From Pseudarthrobacter sp. L1SW (GTDB lineage Bacteria > Actinomycetota > Actinomycetes > Actinomycetales > Micrococcaceae), in assembly GCF_020809045.1 (NCBI RefSeq), contig NZ_CP078079.1, forward strand, positions 3,906,001 to 3,970,000: 64,000 bases of DNA, read 5' to 3'. A model generated the notes under the pieces. It did not search any database and was not told the DNA's origin. It saw only the letters and a list, made by a program, of their open reading frames with translations. Each line of letters starts with the position of its first letter. Within the stretch, counting starts at the first letter, position 1. Positions 53,328 to 61,059 of this stretch are shown one piece after another. A program made the translations under genes and the position numbers.

Positions 53328-54056
53328 TCAGCCGGCCGGGCTGGTGGAGATGCGGTGGAGCCACTCGAGGAAAAGCTTGAGTTCCGAGCTCGAAAGCTGG
53401 TCAGAGTGCGAGGCCTGGAGTGCGGCGTTCAGGGCGATCGCTGCCACCACTACCGAGGATTTCCCGGCGGCGCCCGGGGCCGCGCCGCTGGCGGGCTCGG
53501 CGGACACCGCAAAGATCATGGCGTCCCGGGTCATGGTGGACAATTCAAGGTTCCGTTCGGAGGCGGGCTCCGCAATCAGCATCAGCGTCACTCCCACATT
53601 GGCCGCCAGGATGGACCTGGCCGCTTCCCTGGGCTGGACGTTCAGCTGGCCCGCCGCCGCTGCCTTGTTCAGCATCTCCTCCATAAGCGCCTCGGCGTCT
53701 GCGACGATTGCCGGGCGGCTTTCCGGGCGGATGTTGCCGAACATCACCAGGTACAGTTCCGGCTGGTTCAGCCCGAACTGCACGTGGTTGTCCCACATTC
53801 TCCGGATATCCTCAAGCGGCTGTCCGGAGGGGGCGAAATCCCTTTCGCCCGCTACATATTCTTCAAACCCTGCGGCGACGACGGCGTCAAACAGGCCTTC
53901 CTTGTCACCGAAGTGGTGGTACAGAGTGGGAGCTGTCACCCCCGCCAGCTGCGTGATCTGGCGGGTGGAGACGGGAGCGCCCCCCGACTTGGCCAGCAGC
54001 TCCGCGGCAGCACGGAGCAGTCGCATTTTGGGGGGAAGCTGGCCATCCAAACTCAT
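53328..54056 (-). CDS. TetR-family regulator of the mannitol genes
   Basis: The 242-residue protein has an N-terminal HTH ('RLLRAAAELLAKSGGAPVSTRQITQLAGVTAPTLYHHFGDKEGL', recognition helix VTAPTLYHHFGDK). A helical effector domain follows. It is the first gene of the mtlA-mtlD operon and divergent from ptsI, so mannitol PTS regulation is the natural inference; the effector is unknown. A perfect 15-bp palindrome lies 18 bases upstream of its ATG. Confidence 0.88.
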   Translation of the reverse strand: MSLDGQLPPKMRLLRAAAELLAKSGGAPVSTRQITQLAGVTAPTLYHHFGDKEGLFDAVVAAGFEEYVAGERDFAPSGQPLEDIRRMWDNHVQFGLNQPELYLVMFGNIRPESRPAIVADAEALMEEMLNKAAAAGQLNVQPREAARSILAANVGVTLMLIAEPASERNLELSTMTRDAMIFAVSAEPASGAAPGAAGKSSVVVAAIALNAALQASHSDQLSSSELKLFLEWLHRISTSPAG

Positions 54057-54074
54057 AACCGCTACCCTAGCACC

Positions 54075-54089
54075 TATAGCATTGCTATA
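54075..54089. promoter_or_regulatory. candidate operator shared by the mannitol operon and ptsI
   Basis: TATAGCA-T-TGCTATA is a perfect inverted repeat with one central base. It lies between the divergent TetR gene (54056) and ptsI (54218). It overlaps the -35 of the ptsI promoter candidate. Confidence 0.7.
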
Positions 54090-54109
54090 TGAACTGAATC
54101 ACATACAAT
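54082..54109 (+). promoter_or_regulatory. candidate ptsI promoter
   Basis: TTGCTA (54082-54087) and TACAAT (54104-54109) are spaced 16 bases apart. The leader before the GTG at 54218 would be about 100 bases. The -35 sits within the palindrome, so TetR binding would block it. Confidence 0.6.
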
Positions 54110-54217
54110 TTTTTTCAGGCACGTTTCCCGCCTCTGGACGTAGCAGTCCGCCGGCGGGCCGGCATGGCGCCGGACATCCCGGCGGGCCTGGCAACCGGCA
54201 GAGAATGAGGACCTTCA

Positions 54218-55903
54218 GTGCAGAACTTCCCAGGAGTAGGCGTCAGCCCAGGCCGCGTCATCGGCACCATCCGGCAGATGCCCAAACCCATCAGCGAACC
54301 TCCCGCCGGCGAGCAGCTGGCGCCGGGGACCACCGCGGAGGAAGCAACCGCAGCCCTGAAGGCAGCCTCCCAGGCCGTGCACGATGAACTGAAGGACCGT
54401 GCCGCCCACGCCACCGGTGACGGAAAGGCCGTCCTGGAAGCAACGGCGCTGATGGCAAAGGACACCATGCTCATCAAGGGTGCCGCCAAGCTGGTGGCAC
54501 GCGGCACGTCCGCCGAGCGGGCCATCTGGGAGTCCGGCTCCTCGGTTTCCGAAATGCTCCACAACCTGGGCGGCTACATGGCAGAACGCGCCACGGACGT
54601 CCTGGACGTCCGGGCACGGATCGTCGCCGAACTGCGGGGCGTGTCCGCGCCCGGCATCCCTTCGTCCACCACCCCGTTCGTCCTGGTGGCCGAGGACCTG
54701 GCCCCGGCTGACACTGCCACCCTGGACCCGAACAAGGTCCTGGCGCTCGTCACCGCAGGCGGCGGCCCGCAGTCCCACACGGCCATCATCGCCCGGTCCC
54801 TCGGCCTTCCCGCCGTCGTCGCCGCGGTCGGCGTGGATGAACTTCCGGACGGCACCGAAGTGTATGTGGACGGCGCCGCCGGCAACATCACCGCCGAACC
54901 CGACGAATCCCTGCGCGCAGCGGCAGAGGCGTGGGCGGCCACGGCGTCCCTGCTTGCCGAATTCAGCGGAACGGGCGCGACGGCGGACGGCCACCTGGTG
55001 CCGCTGCTCGCCAACGTGGGCGGCGGCAAGGACGCCGAAGCGGCCGCCAAGCTGGGCGCCCAAGGCGTTGGCCTTTTCCGCACCGAATTCTGCTTCCTGG
55101 AGCGTGACACCGAGCCCAGCGTCGAAGAGCAGGCCGCTGCGTATAAGAGTGTCTTTGATGCTTTCCCAGGCAAGAAGGTGGTCCTGCGCACGCTGGACGC
55201 CGGAGCGGACAAGCCGCTGCCGTTCCTGACCGACTCCACCGAGCCGAATCCCGCCCTGGGTGTCCGCGGCTACCGCACGGACTTCACCACTCCCGGGGTC
55301 CTGGATCGCCAGCTGGAAGCCATCGCACTGGCGGAGAAGCAATCAGAAGCGGACGTGTGGGTCATGGCCCCCATGATTTCGACGGCGGAAGAGGCTGCCC
55401 GGTTCGCCTCCATGTGCGCGGACGCCGGCATCAAAACACCCGGCGTGATGGTGGAGGTCCCCTCCGCGGCCCTCACCGCCGAAGCCATCCTCCGCGAAGT
55501 GGCCTTCGCCAGCCTGGGCACCAATGACCTCACCCAGTACGCCATGGCCGCCGACCGCCAGCTCGGTCCGCTCGCCAACCTCAACACCCCCTGGCAGCCG
55601 GCCGTCCTGCGCCTGGTGGGGCTGACGGTGGAAGGATCCCGCGCGGAAGGAAACAACAAGCCGGTGGGCGTCTGCGGCGAGGCAGCCGCGGACCCGGCCC
55701 TCGCCGTCGTCCTTACCGGCCTGGGCGTGAGCACGCTGTCCATGACGGCGCGGTCCCTCGCTGCCGTGGCAGCCGTCCTGAAGACAGTGACGCTGGAGGA
55801 GGCACAGCAGCTGGCCAAGCTCGCCCTGTCCGCCCCCAGCGCTACCGAAGCCCGGGCCTGGGTCCGCGAGAAGCTGCCGGTCCTGGCGGAACTCGGGCTC
55901 TAA
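54218..55903 (+). CDS. ptsI: PTS enzyme I (phosphoenolpyruvate-protein phosphotransferase)
   Basis: Enzyme I takes phosphate from PEP and passes it to HPr. The 561-residue protein has the HPr-binding helical domain (about 30-140), the phosphorylated His187 in 'GGGPQSHTAIIARS' and the C-terminal PEP-binding TIM barrel with 'GVGLFRTEFCFLE', 'GVRGYRTDF' and 'LASLGTNDLTQYAMA' (core GTNDLTQY). The GTG start is preceded by GAGGA. HPr is not encoded next to it; ptsH is expected elsewhere. It is divergent from the mannitol regulator, so it is probably co-regulated with mtlA. Confidence 0.95.
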   Translation: MQNFPGVGVSPGRVIGTIRQMPKPISEPPAGEQLAPGTTAEEATAALKAASQAVHDELKDRAAHATGDGKAVLEATALMAKDTMLIKGAAKLVARGTSAERAIWESGSSVSEMLHNLGGYMAERATDVLDVRARIVAELRGVSAPGIPSSTTPFVLVAEDLAPADTATLDPNKVLALVTAGGGPQSHTAIIARSLGLPAVVAAVGVDELPDGTEVYVDGAAGNITAEPDESLRAAAEAWAATASLLAEFSGTGATADGHLVPLLANVGGGKDAEAAAKLGAQGVGLFRTEFCFLERDTEPSVEEQAAAYKSVFDAFPGKKVVLRTLDAGADKPLPFLTDSTEPNPALGVRGYRTDFTTPGVLDRQLEAIALAEKQSEADVWVMAPMISTAEEAARFASMCADAGIKTPGVMVEVPSAALTAEAILREVAFASLGTNDLTQYAMAADRQLGPLANLNTPWQPAVLRLVGLTVEGSRAEGNNKPVGVCGEAAADPALAVVLTGLGVSTLSMTARSLAAVAAVLKTVTLEEAQQLAKLALSAPSATEARAWVREKLPVLAELGL

Positions 55904-55911
55904 CCGAAACG

Positions 55912-56715
55912 CTAGGCCTCAGGAGCGGCGGTCTTTTGGCGCGGTGCCGGCAGGGCCACCGCCCGCACCCATCCGGTGATGATTTCCGCGGCAGCGTCCG
56001 GGGCAGTGTGCTGGACAACGTGGCCCTGCCCCGGGACCTCCGCCATGCTGCCGTGGGGAGCCACCCTCGCCAGGCGTTCGCACCAGGGACGACGCGCAAC
56101 GGGGTCCTTGCCGCCGCGGAGGACCAGGACGGGCTGGCTGACAGCTGCCAGCCTTTCCTCCATGGGGTAGGCCATCATCACCGGCAGTTCAGTGAGGTAC
56201 CAGCGCGGGCCCGCCCGGAAGTAGTCGCTAAAAACGAGAGCGTTCGAGGTGAGGGACTCACTGAACAGCGCGTCACGCGTGAGCGCCAGGGCCTGTTTGG
56301 TGACTGTTTTCCTGGGCGTGTCCACCACAGGCCCCATCAGCACGGCACCGGCCACCCTGCTGGGTTCCCGCAACGCCAGTTCCACGGCAAATTGCGTACC
56401 CATCGAATGGCCCACCACCACATAACGGGAAACGCCGGCCTCTGTCAGGACGGCGCCCACGAACGCGGCGAAGTCCTCGACCTGCAGCTGATGCTGGGGC
56501 CTCGACGCCTTTCCGAAGCCGGGAAGGTCGAAGGTATAGACGTCCGCTTCCTTTGACAGTTCCAGGTGCAGCCGGGCCAGGTACCGGTGGGAGACGCCGA
56601 TGCCGTGCAGCAGCACGTAGGCAGGCCGGTCCTGGTGGTTGATGGGGAGAACTGACGCGTAGAGCTTGCCCTCCAGTCCTCCCGCTTTAACGTCGCGGCC
56701 GCCAGTAAGTACCAT
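55912..56715 (-). CDS. alpha/beta-fold hydrolase
   Basis: The 267-residue protein has the alpha/beta-hydrolase pattern: oxyanion 'LLHGIGVSHR', the nucleophile Ser in 'VVVGHSMGTQFAVELA' (GHSMG), a later Asp in 'LRGGKDPVARR' and the catalytic His in 'PGQGHVVQHT'. The family is broad (esterases, peptidases, dehalogenases and others), so the substrate is unknown. I chose ATG 56715 (MVLTGGRDVKAG). An ATG 19 codons upstream would add a non-family Cys/Pro-rich start. Confidence 0.85.
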   Translation of the reverse strand: MVLTGGRDVKAGGLEGKLYASVLPINHQDRPAYVLLHGIGVSHRYLARLHLELSKEADVYTFDLPGFGKASRPQHQLQVEDFAAFVGAVLTEAGVSRYVVVGHSMGTQFAVELALREPSRVAGAVLMGPVVDTPRKTVTKQALALTRDALFSESLTSNALVFSDYFRAGPRWYLTELPVMMAYPMEERLAAVSQPVLVLRGGKDPVARRPWCERLARVAPHGSMAEVPGQGHVVQHTAPDAAAEIITGWVRAVALPAPRQKTAAPEA

Positions 56716-56765
56716 CTGCCGAGCATACCGCCCCGGGCAGGCAGAGCCGCCGGTAGGCTGGTGCC

Positions 56766-57173
56766 ATGGCACTGATCGCTCCCCGCCCCACGGGCGCCCT
56801 CCCCCCTGAAGACGCTGAAAAGCTGCGCCGGGCGCTGGAAGGCAGCGATGACATCACCGTCTTCGTGGACGGCACCGTCCATCGGCTGCCGCCGCTGGCG
56901 AGGGACGCCGTCGTAGACCTCCTCCGCCGCTTCAGCCGCGGCGAAGCGGTAACCGTCAGCAGTGTGGAGGACATGCTCACCACGTCCAAGGCAGCAGAGC
57001 TGGCCGGCATTTCCCATACCTTCCTGCGGAACATGACCGATCGCGGCGAGATACCCGTGGAATACCGCGGCAGCCACCGTCGGATTCCACGCGCAGCCAT
57101 CATGAATTGGCTGGAAGGGCAGAAGAAGGCCCAGCAGCGCGCGCCGGAAGGCACGCAGGAACAGGACGCCTAG
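56766..57173 (+). CDS. excisionase-type helix-turn-helix protein
   Basis: The 135-residue product has a variable N-terminal half and a C-terminal MerR/excisionase-like HTH: 'MLTTSKAAELAGISHTFLRNMTDRGEIPVEYRGSHRRIPRAAIMNWLEG' (core LTTSKAAELAGIS.TFLR and GSHRRIPRAAI..WL). Proteins like this are often antitoxins encoded just before a PIN-domain toxin, but here the next 3' sequence is the converging PucR-type regulator, with a four-base overlap of stop codons. No toxin or integrase is adjacent, so it appears to be an orphan. Confidence 0.8.
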   Translation: MALIAPRPTGALPPEDAEKLRRALEGSDDITVFVDGTVHRLPPLARDAVVDLLRRFSRGEAVTVSSVEDMLTTSKAAELAGISHTFLRNMTDRGEIPVEYRGSHRRIPRAAIMNWLEGQKKAQQRAPEGTQEQDA

Positions 57174-58390
57174 ATCCTGGGCCGCCCCGCCCAGCGCCGC
57201 ATCTTCAGTGCAGAATGAAGCTCCAGGCGGGGCATCCCCTTCAGCGGATCCACGCCGAGCAGTTGCCGGATCCTGCCCAGCCGGTTGTAGATGCTGCTGC
57301 GGTGCAGGTGCAGCCTGGTGGCCACGTCCTGGACGGAGCCGTCGTTGTCGTACAGGAGTTCCAGGACCGGAAGCAGCTCGCCGTTGCGGTCATGGTCCTC
57401 AAGCATGCGGTAGTACACAGAACCGCTGTCAGCCCAGGCGCTGGCACCTCCCCCGGCAGAGGCCAGGAGCTGGTAGACCCCGGCGGCCCGGCAGTCCACC
57501 AGCTCGCCGAGCTGCGGGTCAACCGCAGCCGCTTGGGCCGCGACCTTCGACTGCCGGTATGCCGCCGCAAGCCCCCGCGGCCGGCCAAAACCCTCGCTGA
57601 TGCCCAGGATGATGCGGTCCACCGGACGGCCGGAGCGCTTGGCGAGCTCCAGCTGGTAGTGGACCAGCACCTGGGCATGGTTGGCCCTGCCGGACAATTC
57701 ACGGAACAGCACCACGGAATGGGTTTCCGTCCCGGCGCTGAACAGTGCCGTGTCCACGCCGATCGTCGCCTGGAGTGCGGCTGAGCGATGGATCAGCGTG
57801 GACGCAATGGGGTCGGATCCGCCGGCCCAGCCATCGGCGTCGAGCACTGTGACCATCTGCCAGGGACCGCGGCCCTGGATCTCCTTCCACCCGGCGACGG
57901 CGGCCACCGCGTTGGGCTCGCCGGCGCAGGCAGCCAGGAACTCCCGCTCACGCCCGCGCCGGAATTCAGACTCGGCTGTATTCGAATCCAGCAGGAGCCC
58001 GGACAGCGTTTCCAGCTCGTGGTTGACGGCCGGCAACTGGGTGAGGATCGCCGTCGGATTTTCATCGGCGGAGTCCTGCTGCACCCACAGGTATCCCACC
58101 CGGAAGCCGCGAACCATCAGCGGAACGCACACCCTGCCCAGCATGCCCAGGTCCTGGTTGGCCGGCACCACCACCGGACGGACTGCGGTGGCAATGCCGT
58201 GCGAAAGCTGCCAGGCGCTGACGTCTGCCGGGACTTTCTTGCTCAGCAGGAAGTTCACCCGGACGCGGTCCGCGTGGGACTGGTTGGAGCTGTAGGCCAG
58301 CAGCACACCGTCCAGGTCCTCCAGTGACAGGCCGCGGCCCAGCTTCTGCGCCACCTGTTCAACCAGCTGTTCCACACCCTGCTGCTGCAT
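57170..58390 (-). CDS. PucR-family (CdaR-like) transcriptional regulator, probably of ald
   Basis: The 406-residue protein has an N-terminal variable sensing region (about 1-140), a GGDEF-like degenerate domain in the centre and a C-terminal HTH of the PucR type ('DNDGSVQDVATRLHLHRSSIYNRLGRIRQLLG', core LH.HRSSIYNRL). PucR-type proteins activate or repress catabolic genes in response to small molecules. It is divergent from ald across a 233-base gap containing an inverted repeat, so regulation of alanine dehydrogenase is likely. Confidence 0.88.
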   Translation of the reverse strand: MQQQGVEQLVEQVAQKLGRGLSLEDLDGVLLAYSSNQSHADRVRVNFLLSKKVPADVSAWQLSHGIATAVRPVVVPANQDLGMLGRVCVPLMVRGFRVGYLWVQQDSADENPTAILTQLPAVNHELETLSGLLLDSNTAESEFRRGREREFLAACAGEPNAVAAVAGWKEIQGRGPWQMVTVLDADGWAGGSDPIASTLIHRSAALQATIGVDTALFSAGTETHSVVLFRELSGRANHAQVLVHYQLELAKRSGRPVDRIILGISEGFGRPRGLAAAYRQSKVAAQAAAVDPQLGELVDCRAAGVYQLLASAGGGASAWADSGSVYYRMLEDHDRNGELLPVLELLYDNDGSVQDVATRLHLHRSSIYNRLGRIRQLLGVDPLKGMPRLELHSALKMRRWAGRPRI

Positions 58391-58488
58391 GGGCCAACAT
58401 TACTGCTTGCACGGGTTCCGGGACGAACGGACATGAGGCGACACCTGCCGCCCCAGTGCGCGACAAACGTCTAGTCCACGGGATCCAA

Positions 58489-58508
58489 AACCGCGTAATC
58501 ACGCGGTT
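58489..58508. promoter_or_regulatory. inverted repeat between the PucR-type gene and ald
   Basis: AACCGCGT-aatc-ACGCGGTT is a perfect inverted repeat with a four-base spacer. It lies 98 bases from the regulator start and 115 bases from ald. It is a candidate binding site for the divergent PucR-type protein. Confidence 0.5.
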
Positions 58509-58623
58509 CCCGTGCAGGCCGCTCGCCACTTCCTTGTCAGCTGGCTCACAACCGGATTTATCGTTGATACACGAAATCCTTCCGCACTTTCCGGCTCAAG
58601 AAGCCGAGAACCTGGAGCCCACG

Positions 58624-59742
58624 ATGATCATCGGCGTCCCCAAAGAAATCAAGAACAACGAGTTCCGGGTGGCCATCACCGCCGCCGGCGTCCACGAGTT
58701 CGTTTCCCACGGCCACACCGTGCTGGTGGAGCGCGGCGCGGGGCTCGGCTCCGGCATCACCGACGAGGAATACTCCATCGCGGGTGCTGAGATCGTCAAT
58801 GAGGCCGACGACGTCTGGGGCCGTGCCGACATGGTCATGAAGGTCAAGGAGCCGATCAAGGCCGAGTACCACCGCTTCCGCAAGGGCCTGATCCTCTTCA
58901 CGTACCTCCACCTGGCTGCGGAGCCCGAGCTCACCCGCGAACTCATCAACTCCGGCGTCACCGCCATCGCCTACGAGACCGTCCAGGAAGGCCGCACCCT
59001 CCCGCTGCTGGCCCCCATGTCCGAGGTAGCCGGCCGGCTCTCCGTCCAGGTGGGCGCCGCGTCCCTGATGGCACCCGCCGGCGGCAAGGGCGTCCTGCTG
59101 GGCGGCGTTCCCGGTGTCCGCCCGGCCAAGGTGGTTGTCCTCGGTGCGGGCGTGGCCGGCACGAACGCCGCAGCCATGGCGCTTGGCCTGGGCGCCGACG
59201 TCACCATCCTGGACATCAACATCAACCGGCTGCGCGAGCTGGATGCCCAGTACCAGGGACGGCTCAAGACCGTGGCGTCCAACAAGTACGAGATCGAAAA
59301 GTCCGTGGTGGACGCGGACCTTGTGATCGGTTCCGTCCTGATCCCCGGCGCCAAGGCCCCCAAGCTGGTCACCAACGACCTCGTGGCCCGCATGAAGCCC
59401 GGCTCAGTCCTGGTGGACATCGCCGTGGACCAGGGCGGCTGCTTCGAGGACACCCACCCCACCACGCACCAGGAACCCACGTACAAGGTGCACAACACCA
59501 TCTTCTACTGCGTGGCCAACATGCCCGGCGCCGTGCCCAACACGTCCACCTACGCGCTGACCAACGTGACCCTGCGGTACGCCGTGGCACTGGCCAACCT
59601 GGGCGTCAAGGCAGCCTTCGACCGCGACCCCGCCCTGGCCGCTGGCCTCAACATCGCCGCCGGCCACGTGGCACACCACTCCGTGTCCGAGGCCCACAAC
59701 CTGCCGCTCGTCGCTGACTGGCACGAACTGGTCTCTGCGTAG
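58624..59742 (+). CDS. ald: alanine dehydrogenase
   Basis: This NAD-dependent enzyme converts L-alanine to pyruvate and ammonia. The 372-residue product is full length. It has the start 'MIIGVPKEIKNNEFRVA', pyruvate-binding Lys in 'MVMKVKEP', a His in 'FTYLHLAAEP', the Rossmann 'VVVLGAGVAGTNAAAMA' and the conserved 'DVAVDQGGCFE'-like 'DIAVDQGGCFEDTHPTTH' (core IAVDQGGC.E). ATG 58624 has GGAG eight bases upstream. It is divergent from the PucR-type regulator and monocistronic by spacing. Confidence 0.95.
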   Translation: MIIGVPKEIKNNEFRVAITAAGVHEFVSHGHTVLVERGAGLGSGITDEEYSIAGAEIVNEADDVWGRADMVMKVKEPIKAEYHRFRKGLILFTYLHLAAEPELTRELINSGVTAIAYETVQEGRTLPLLAPMSEVAGRLSVQVGAASLMAPAGGKGVLLGGVPGVRPAKVVVLGAGVAGTNAAAMALGLGADVTILDININRLRELDAQYQGRLKTVASNKYEIEKSVVDADLVIGSVLIPGAKAPKLVTNDLVARMKPGSVLVDIAVDQGGCFEDTHPTTHQEPTYKVHNTIFYCVANMPGAVPNTSTYALTNVTLRYAVALANLGVKAAFDRDPALAAGLNIAAGHVAHHSVSEAHNLPLVADWHELVSA

Positions 59743-59829
59743 CCCTCTGTGCTGCCGGAACGGCAGTCATCCAACGCGTGCTGCTTCCCCGCCCTGACGC
59801 ACGCTTTCCGGATGGCTGCCGTTCCGTCG

Positions 59830-60903
59830 TTAAGCCCTGCGGCCGGCCAGGTCGCGTGCTTCTTCTATTAGTTTGAGGGCCTCGACGGCGTCCCCCGGGT
59901 TTACGGGAAGCGGCAGGGCTGAGCCCGTGCCGCCGTCGAGGATCTTGTCCGCGAGGATCCGGTAGAACTCGGGGTAGGCGCCGCGTTCGGTGGGCAGGGC
60001 GTCGAGGTGGCCGTCGCGGCCCAGCAGCCCTGCCCACTCCGGCGCCTCCTGGCCGTATTCCGCGTCCAGGGGGCTGCCGCCCGCGGCGATGTAAGGCTCC
60101 TGTGGGTCCACGCCTTTCTTGGTGAACCCGCAGACGGAACCGAGCACGCGGAACCGCGGGCCCTGCTGGGGGCACATCATGTTCATGGTGAGGTGGCTGA
60201 AAACACCGGACTTGTGGCGCAGTACCAGGAACACGTCGTCGTCGGCACGCTCGTCAGACCTGCGTGCCTTCAACTCCGCGTGCACCACGGAAGCCGGGCC
60301 AAAGAGCTGGAGTGCCTGGTCGATCAGGTGGCTGCCCAGATCGAACAGCGTACCGCCGCCTTCCGCCGCCGTGGCGCGCGCCTTCCAGGCCTTCGCAATT
60401 GCCGGCGACCACCGCTCGAAACGGGACTCGAACCGCGTGACCTTGCCCAGCGCCTCAGCGGACAGGAGTTTTTGCAGCGTCAGGAAGTCGCCGTCCCAAC
60501 GCCGGTTCTGGAAGACCGTCAGTACCCGCCCCAGTTCCTCCGCCAGCGCCACCAACTCCTGGCCCTGTCCACTCGTGACGGCGAACGGCTTGTCCACCAC
60601 CACATCCAGGCCCGCCTCCAGCGCCGCCTTGGCCAACGGGTAGTGGGTGGCCGGCGGTGTTCCCAGGACAACCAGGTCCACTTCATCCGCACGGGAAAGG
60701 ACGGCCTGGCCGTCCGGCACCGTCCTCACCCCCGGATACCGGGCAGTGGCTGCCCGCTGCCTTTCCGCGTTGGACGTGGCGATGAGGTCCAGCGAGTAGC
60801 GGGGGTCCGTTGCCAGCAGGGGGGCGTGGAACACACTTCCGGAAAGCCCAAAACCCACGACGGCGGTGCGGATGGTGCGTGCGGCGGCTTCGGTTCCGGT
60901 CAT
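59830..60903 (-). CDS. Gfo/Idh/MocA-family oxidoreductase
   Basis: The 357-residue protein has the N-terminal Rossmann 'TAVVGFGLSGSVFHAPLL' and the family 'VVVDKPFAVTSGQG' (conserved Lys in the DKP motif, usually EKP). A C-terminal beta-sheet domain contains 'LFDLGSHLIDQALQLFG' with the catalytic-region Asp and His. Members oxidise sugars, inositols or related alcohols with NAD(P). 'GSVFHAPLL' is typical of the scyllo-inositol dehydrogenase-like subgroup, but the substrate is not established. It stands alone between ald and the ABC transporter genes. Confidence 0.87.
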   Translation of the reverse strand: MTGTEAAARTIRTAVVGFGLSGSVFHAPLLATDPRYSLDLIATSNAERQRAATARYPGVRTVPDGQAVLSRADEVDLVVLGTPPATHYPLAKAALEAGLDVVVDKPFAVTSGQGQELVALAEELGRVLTVFQNRRWDGDFLTLQKLLSAEALGKVTRFESRFERWSPAIAKAWKARATAAEGGGTLFDLGSHLIDQALQLFGPASVVHAELKARRSDERADDDVFLVLRHKSGVFSHLTMNMMCPQQGPRFRVLGSVCGFTKKGVDPQEPYIAAGGSPLDAEYGQEAPEWAGLLGRDGHLDALPTERGAYPEFYRILADKILDGGTGSALPLPVNPGDAVEALKLIEEARDLAGRRA

Positions 60904-60930
60904 AGGACTTACGCTACTCCCCCCAGCCGG

Positions 60931-60977
60931 TGAGAGAGCGTGTGGGAAAAACCCGCGTTAAGTGAGAGAGCGTGTGG
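60931..60977. repeat. two direct repeats of a 15-bp unit, 32-bp period
   Basis: TGAGAGAGCGTGTGG occurs at 60931-60945 and 60963-60977. The spacer GAAAAACCCGCGTTAAG has a CCCGCG core. The arrangement is the same as at 48710-48756 (15-bp unit, 32-bp period) although the unit sequences differ. Confidence 0.7.
60945..60974 (+). repeat. dispersed intergenic repeat, copy 2
   Basis: This copy matches 50016-50045 at 25 of 30 positions, including GGAAAAA, CCGC and AAGTGAGAGAG. It overlaps the direct-repeat pair and is 26 bases upstream of a terminator hairpin. Confidence 0.65.
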
Positions 60978-60986
60978 AATGGCAAA

Positions 60987-61020
60987 GGCCGGCACCTCCT
61001 GTGTCCAGGAGGTGCCAGCC
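60987..61020 (-). terminator. hairpin terminator of the substrate-binding-protein gene
   Basis: GGCCGGCACCTCCT (60987-61000) pairs with 61007-61020 with one G-U position, around GTGTCC. On the minus strand TTTGCCATT follows. It lies 40 bases after the stop at 61060. Confidence 0.75.
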
Positions 61021-61059
61021 TCTGCTTTAGTGGGCTGAACTGAGCCTAAGGACGGTGGG

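Noticed and set aside
54061..54217. A ptsH (HPr) gene near ptsI
   Set aside because: The 161-base gap holds only regulatory sequence, and the gene after ptsI is a minus-strand hydrolase.
60931..60977. Direct repeats with 32-bp period as a mini CRISPR
   Set aside because: Only two copies exist, the units are 15 bp, and there are no cas genes nearby.
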